A program made the translations under genes and the position numbers. Below, piece after piece: positions 6,508-9,456 of a DNA stretch of 9,456 nucleotides. The notes under the pieces are model-generated. The model was not told where the DNA came from. It searched no databases and worked only from the letters and a program-made list of their open reading frames with translations. Source of the stretch: a bacterium (lineage in GTDB: Bacteria; Auribacterota; UBA3054; B51-G9). Position 1 is the stretch's first letter; every line of letters starts with the position of its first letter. The DNA is taken from contig JAOZSF010000052.1 in NCBI GenBank assembly GCA_029939815.1, positions 1 to 9,456 on the forward strand, given 5' to 3'.

Positions 6508-7585
6508 AGTTTCTTCCTTCGTCGAGCATTATGAGATAATTTTCAAGCGGTATATAATTTGCGACAGAGTTACCTGTTCCAAGGCAATATCCTCCGCCCG
6601 GCATACATATTTCCAAAGTTTTTCTAACGCGTTTACGAATAGCATCTTCGTTTGCATTACAGAGGAAATCAACATCTATCCCACCGAGAAGAGATATTTT
6701 ATCACCGTAATTTGATTTAGCATCGGTAACTTGTTCGATAGTGTCTTCAAAAGAATGTTTGGCATCAATTTTGACATCATTTATGAGTTCATCCATAATA
6801 TCAGTTAAATTTCCGCAGGAATGAAGGAGATATGGTTTACCGTGCTTATGAGAAAATTCCGCTATGATTTTATGTGAAGGGAGAACGAATTCGCGCAGGT
6901 CGTCCGGAGAAATCAGAGTGCCGGTTTTAAAGCCCATATCGTCGCTGCCCCAAACGGCTTTAATTCTGTCGAACTGAAGTGTAAGTTTGATTGCGGGAAT
7001 ATAAATTTCCATTAACTTGTCGTAAACAGCTTTGACAAGGTCACGATTGTCAAAGAGTGCGTAACATAAAGTTTCATAGCCCATCAGCCAGCATAAATGT
7101 TCAGCGATGTGACCGAAACAGCCGCCCGCGATGATGCACATATCGTCCGGCAGGTTTTTATTGTACCATTCCAGCATACGGGTGGAAGCTTTTTCCGGAT
7201 CCGGCCACGGATATTTTTCGAATTCTTCCCAATTTGTTATAGGACCTTTTGACTCATCGATGTAAGAGCGACCGTCTTTGTGGGCATTTTCGGCGGTGTC
7301 ATCGGTGGTGCTGAAAGCCAGGAGGAAGTCCATGTTTTCGAGCCCGGCAGTTACGTAATCATAGCCGAGGAATCTTTGAAGTTTAATTTGTTTTTTTTCG
7401 TGAAAATACGGATCGCTGTTGTTGAGATTATCAAGGAGATTAAAAGTTTTACAAACTGCGTCCTGAATTTCAATGTCAAGAAAAAGTTCGATGTTGTGAA
7501 CGCGGTTTGGATTACCTTTGCGATTAATACAGTTGATAAAGCTATCCCAATCGGGTTCTATTTTTTTACTGAACAGATTTTTCAT
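6494..7585 (-). CDS. Uroporphyrinogen decarboxylase-like protein (MtaA/MtbA-type methyltransferase fold)
   Basis: This 363-residue single-domain protein has the UroD/MtaA TIM-barrel pattern. WGSDDMGFKTGTLISPDDLREFVLP (D215-D216 onward) is the substrate-side block, and PYLLHSCGN carries H255-x-C257, the first two zinc ligands of corrinoid methyltransferases. A third Cys could be C327 or C334 in the CMPGGGYCLGTGNS stretch. The PxWxMRQAGR signature of true HemE is absent, so heme synthesis is not implied. Proteins of this kind are usually thought to move methyl groups from methylated compounds to a corrinoid or thiol; the substrate is unknown, and no corrinoid protein or activator is nearby. I chose ATG 7585. 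The frame stays open to a TTG at 7651, but that TTG is part of a -35 box and the extra 22 residues are low-complexity Ile/Leu/Asn. No Shine-Dalgarno sequence precedes it. Confidence 0.88.
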   Translation of the reverse strand: MKNLFSKKIEPDWDSFINCINRKGNPNRVHNIELFLDIEIQDAVCKTFNLLDNLNNSDPYFHEKKQIKLQRFLGYDYVTAGLENMDFLLAFSTTDDTAENAHKDGRSYIDESKGPITNWEEFEKYPWPDPEKASTRMLEWYNKNLPDDMCIIAGGCFGHIAEHLCWLMGYETLCYALFDNRDLVKAVYDKLMEIYIPAIKLTLQFDRIKAVWGSDDMGFKTGTLISPDDLREFVLPSHKIIAEFSHKHGKPYLLHSCGNLTDIMDELINDVKIDAKHSFEDTIEQVTDAKSNYGDKISLLGGIDVDFLCNANEDAIRKRVRKTLEICMPGGGYCLGTGNSVANYIPLENYLIMLDEGRNFELA

Positions 7586-7601
7586 ATTGAGTAGTTGGTT
7601 T

Positions 7602-7615
7602 ATATTAATTAATAT
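7602..7615. promoter_or_regulatory. 14-bp perfect palindrome at the UroD-like transcription start (operator candidate)
   Basis: ATATTAATTAATAT is a perfect palindrome. It falls directly after the predicted transcript start (about 7616, minus strand), a classic repressor position. A related TTAATTA half-site lies at 7617-7623, touching the -10 box. All bases are A/T, so chance is a real alternative. Confidence 0.4.
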
Positions 7616-7622
7616 GTTAATT

Positions 7623-7651
7623 ATTATAAGCAATAGAATGGATTTAGTCAA
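7623..7651 (-). promoter_or_regulatory. Near-consensus sigma-70 promoter of the UroD-like gene
   Basis: On the minus strand TTGACT (7651-7646), a 17-base spacer and TATAAT (7628-7623) give the same hexamers and spacing as the pyrG promoter. The predicted leader is about 31 nt. This decides the start codon of the gene, because a longer frame would have to begin at the -35 box itself. Confidence 0.75.
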
Positions 7652-7682
7652 TTTACAAATGCAAATAATGTGGAATTATGAT
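7652..7682 (+). promoter_or_regulatory. Possible promoter of the exported protein gene
   Basis: TTTACA (7652-7657) and TATGAT (7677-7682) are plausible -35 and -10 boxes, but the 19-base spacer is long. If real, its -35 box would be back-to-back with that of the divergent UroD-like promoter, with no base between them. Confidence 0.35.
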
Positions 7683-7716
7683 ATATGTTAAAAAAGAAGG
7701 GAATTAACAATAAACA

Positions 7717-7728
7717 AAAGAGGTGATC
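7717..7728 (+). promoter_or_regulatory. Extended ribosome binding site of the exported protein gene
   Basis: AAAGAGGTGATC matches 11 of 12 bases of the 16S rRNA anti-Shine-Dalgarno complement (AAGGAGGTGATC) and ends right before the ATG at 7729. It shows that the GTG at 7723 lies inside the ribosome binding site and is not the start. It is the most extended such site in the window, suggesting strong expression. Confidence 0.85.
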
Positions 7729-8355
7729 ATGAAAATCAAAACAATTTTAACTTCGATAATGCTTGTGTTTGGATTGAGTTTATTTACTTATGCCGAACCT
7801 GTTTCCATGGGGCAAGGTAATTCTAAGTCGCCTCAACAATTAACCGAGTTAGTAAATCTTCTAACCATAAAAAAATTTATCGGTACAATTAAGTGGTCTA
7901 AAAACAAATGGAGTAAGACGACAATTATCGCAACTGTTAATACCTCGGTTGAAGATTTATCTTTTATTGACTCGGAAGGATTATTTCTTTCAAAAATATT
8001 CAATTATGTTGCAAGTGGTGGATATTGGAATGCCGTAAATCTCGTAAAAGTCAATAAGAGCAAAACCGTTGCTAAATTTTTAAATAAATCTTCAGAAGGA
8101 AAACATCTGGTAATTATGAAACTTAAGAAAGGTGTTTTTACTCTGATAATAAAGAATAAAGGAGCTGATTTTATTGATGGACAACTCGGCTTGGATAATA
8201 TAACGACAGATGGATGGACAACTAAATCTTTAAATGTTAATTTAGCTGTGTCGAGGGATGGAACGGCAATAAACGGTAGCGGAACTGTAACTTTTGATTA
8301 TAAAACGAAACAGGATAAAGTAACGAAAATTAAAATTAGCAAAGGCGTAATTTAG
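7729..8355 (+). CDS. Exported protein of unknown function
   Basis: This 208-residue protein has a clear Sec signal peptide: KIK at 2-4, a hydrophobic core (about 6-19) and a likely signal peptidase I site after T20-Y21-A22, leaving a mature protein of about 186 residues. There is no lipobox Cys and no further membrane segment, so it is probably periplasmic or released. The mature part is rich in Lys, Thr, Val and Ile with alternating polar/hydrophobic stretches, suggesting mostly beta structure. The last 40 residues (NLAVSRDGTAINGSGTVTF and the following Lys-rich strand) read like paired beta strands. There is no Cys and no motif I recognise. It is single and monocistronic, divergent from the UroD-like gene. 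I assign no function. Confidence 0.8.
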   Translation: MKIKTILTSIMLVFGLSLFTYAEPVSMGQGNSKSPQQLTELVNLLTIKKFIGTIKWSKNKWSKTTIIATVNTSVEDLSFIDSEGLFLSKIFNYVASGGYWNAVNLVKVNKSKTVAKFLNKSSEGKHLVIMKLKKGVFTLIIKNKGADFIDGQLGLDNITTDGWTTKSLNVNLAVSRDGTAINGSGTVTFDYKTKQDKVTKIKISKGVI

Positions 8356-8479
8356 GTAAAGGTGTTTTGAGTATCACAATGGAAAAATGATATCACACCA
8401 GACAAAAAGTTCGGCGTGTATTAAACTTTCTTTCGCTTTCCATGCTTGTGAGAATTGTGATTTGTTGTCGCGAGTGGAT
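8356..8479. other. Convergent intergenic gap, no clear terminator
   Basis: These 124 bases separate two convergent stops. An 8-bp inverted pair, ATCACAAT (8373-8380) and ATTGTGAT (8454-8461), lies 73 bases apart, and a related ATATCACA occurs at 8389-8396. None forms a compact hairpin with a T-tract. I see no ORF or RNA gene here. Confidence 0.4.
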
Positions 8480-9337
8480 TTATTTACCCCAGGATTTAGG
8501 TTTCCAACCTAGTTTGGAAACCGCTTTTTTTGCGTTAAGACTCACATCATAAACTCTCGGCGGACCGTTTTTCTCTTCTTCAATATAAATTCCTGTTAGG
8601 AGTGAATGATCGTAACTGTCATATTTCAAAATTGTTTTTCCCATGTCATAGAGACTTACCGTGCTTGGTCCGGCAACGTGATAATATCCTGTAACTTCGT
8701 GCAGAAAAAGTTCGCAGATCATTTTTCCTATATCATCGGTTCGCGTTGCTGAGCGGAATTCATCGAAGAATAAAGTTACGGGACGTCCTTTTTTAAATCT
8801 TGATTCAATCCAGTCCACCGCGCCTTTTTTTCCTTGAATTGATGGTCCCATCGGCAAGCCGATTCTGACAATTGACCATTTAGGATGCTTTTGAACTTCC
8901 ATTTCAGCAGCAAGTAATGTTCTGCCGACAACGCTTACGGGGTCAGGTTCATGATGTTCTGCATAACCGCCCTGCGGCGGATTTTTTCCGGAAAAAACAA
9001 GATCGGCGCTGCAATACATAAAATAAGCATTCTGTGTTAAACCGCTCAACAATTTTGTGCCTTGAACGTTGATTCGTTCAGCGCGTTCGGGATCGGCTTC
9101 GCAGCCATCGAGGTCGCATACACCGGCTGCGTGGAGAACATGAGTAGGTTTAACTTGTTCAACAATTTCGGTAATTCTTTTTGTATCGGTAATACAAACA
9201 TCAAAGATATTTTCACCGACAGGAAGTTTTGCTTTTGGAGGACGAATTCCGAAAAGTTCGATATGCTTCAGCTTAGCCAGTTCGCAAAAAGCGGGCCATG
9301 CGTGAGTGGAAGTAATTCCTGTACAGAGAATGCGCAT
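8480..9337 (-). CDS. RmlD/NAD-dependent epimerase-like protein with degenerate active site
   Basis: This 285-residue protein has the extended-SDR (RmlD_sub_bind) fold. It has an N-terminal Rossmann strand (MRILCTG), PTHVLHAAGVCDLDGCEADPE (64-84), INVQGTKLL (89-97), CSADLVFSGKNPP (109-121), DPVSVVGRTLLAAE (132-145) and a C-terminal substrate-like region. dTDP-4-dehydrorhamnose reductases and MAT2B-like relatives typically read S-T/S-D-Y-V-F and then Y-G-K/R-T/S-K. Here the three catalytic positions appear as A111, V137 and L141, and the glycine-rich loop is CTGITSTHAWP instead of TGxxGxxG. It may bind a nucleotide or partner protein without catalysis. ATG 9337 is chosen because the strand-1 motif starts there; the open frame reaches a TTG at 9358 that lies inside a tandem repeat. 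No Shine-Dalgarno sequence is visible. Confidence 0.85.
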   Translation of the reverse strand: MRILCTGITSTHAWPAFCELAKLKHIELFGIRPPKAKLPVGENIFDVCITDTKRITEIVEQVKPTHVLHAAGVCDLDGCEADPERAERINVQGTKLLSGLTQNAYFMYCSADLVFSGKNPPQGGYAEHHEPDPVSVVGRTLLAAEMEVQKHPKWSIVRIGLPMGPSIQGKKGAVDWIESRFKKGRPVTLFFDEFRSATRTDDIGKMICELFLHEVTGYYHVAGPSTVSLYDMGKTILKYDSYDHSLLTGIYIEEEKNGPPRVYDVSLNAKKAVSKLGWKPKSWGK

Positions 9338-9350
9338 AAATATTAGGTTT

Positions 9351-9379
9351 AAGGTCAAAGGTCAAAAGGTCAAAAGGTC
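9351..9379. repeat. Octamer tandem repeat AAGGTCA(A) x4
   Basis: AAGGTCA, AAGGTCAA, AAGGTCAA and AAGGTC follow each other, starting 13 bases upstream of the epimerase-like start codon. On the minus strand the unit reads TTGACCTT. The last unit runs into the left arm of a hairpin. Confidence 0.8.
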
Positions 9380-9410
9380 GAACATCGCCCGAAAATCTCC
9401 GGGTGCTTCG
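9379..9410. repeat. Imperfect GC-rich hairpin between two tandem arrays
   Basis: CGCCCG (9386-9391) pairs with CGGGTG (9400-9405) with one G-T pair and an 8-base loop. An outer CGAA (9379-9382) pairs with TTCG (9407-9410) across a small internal bulge. It sits exactly between the AAGGTCAA and ATACTGA arrays. No T-tract follows on either strand. Confidence 0.5.
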
Positions 9411-9413
9411 CAA

Positions 9414-9456
9414 ATACTGAATACTGAATACTGAATACTGAATACTGAATACTGAA
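9414..9456. repeat. Heptamer tandem repeat ATACTGA x6 or more, cut by the window end
   Basis: Six exact ATACTGA units occupy 9414-9455 and the array continues into the last base of the window, so its true length is unknown. Perfect identity between units suggests recent slippage-type expansion. It is in the upstream region of the minus-strand epimerase-like gene. Confidence 0.92.

Noticed and set aside
6494..7585. Heme-pathway uroporphyrinogen decarboxylase (hemE)
   Set aside because: The N-terminal PxWxMRQAGR signature is missing and an HxC zinc motif typical of the methyltransferase branch is present.
4638..7594. Open frames on the opposite strand or other frames of pyrG and the UroD-like gene (for example 5035-5349 plus and 7280-7594 plus)
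   Set aside because: They lie wholly inside strongly conserved genes, show no family motifs and read as low-complexity shadows.
8373..8461. ATCACAAT / ATTGTGAT inverted pair as a regulatory or terminator element
   Set aside because: The arms are only 8 bp, 73 bases apart, and lie between two convergent stop codons where no promoter is needed.
9340..9373. TTGACC units of the tandem array as -35 boxes with TAATAT at 9345-9340 as -10 for the epimerase-like gene
   Set aside because: Spacers would be 14 or 22 bases, never about 17, and the -10 would end three bases from the start codon.
9414..9456. CRISPR array or attachment site at the right edge
   Set aside because: The 7-bp units are contiguous with no spacers, and no integrase or cas gene is present.

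Overview
This window looks like chromosomal DNA from an AT-rich Gram-negative bacterium. It carries ordinary housekeeping genes (MarC-family membrane protein, TldD/TldE, CTP synthase), a UroD-like methyltransferase, one exported protein and RAYT/REP-like repeats. The UroD-like gene and the many short intergenic repeats fit the PVC superphylum (Lentisphaerae-like) or an uncultured candidate phylum. That placement is an impression from gene content; no rRNA or other phylogenetic marker was compared.

Layout. Positions 1-3485 (+): the tail of an unrecognised gene, a 32-residue ORF coupled to it by an ATGA overlap, a MarC-family protein, then tldD and tldE with a one-base stop/start overlap. Positions 3497-3563: two copies of a 19-bp REP-like motif and a small tandem repeat. 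Positions 3586-4582 (+): a stand-alone DUF123/GIY-YIG-like protein and a Nudix hydrolase of the ADP-ribose pyrophosphatase type. Positions 4660-7585 (-): pyrG behind a near-consensus promoter, and upstream of it a UroD-like protein with its own near-consensus promoter and a palindromic operator candidate. Positions 7729-8355 (+): an exported protein of unknown function, divergent from the UroD-like gene. Positions 8480-9337 (-): an RmlD/NAD-epimerase-like protein whose catalytic residues appear to be missing.

The genes do not form one pathway. tldD/tldE act together as a peptidase complex, and pyrG makes CTP. The rest are mostly independent units. No operon-scale defence, secretion or biosynthetic system is visible.

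The most unusual structure lies between genes. Nearly every gap holds a different short tandem repeat with a 7-9 bp unit: AACCAATC, CCAAATGA, AATTANNN, AAACTGACC, TCCAACG, AAGGTCAA and ATACTGA. Several are interrupted by, or abut, GC-rich hairpins. Six of the nine full-length genes lack a recognisable Shine-Dalgarno sequence and three have excellent ones. No GC-rich hairpin with a T-tract (canonical intrinsic terminator) was seen. No gap exceeds 300 bp; the longest is 6277-6493, which holds the pyrG promoter, an AT palindrome and a repeat/hairpin cluster. No tRNA, rRNA, CRISPR array or transposase gene was found.
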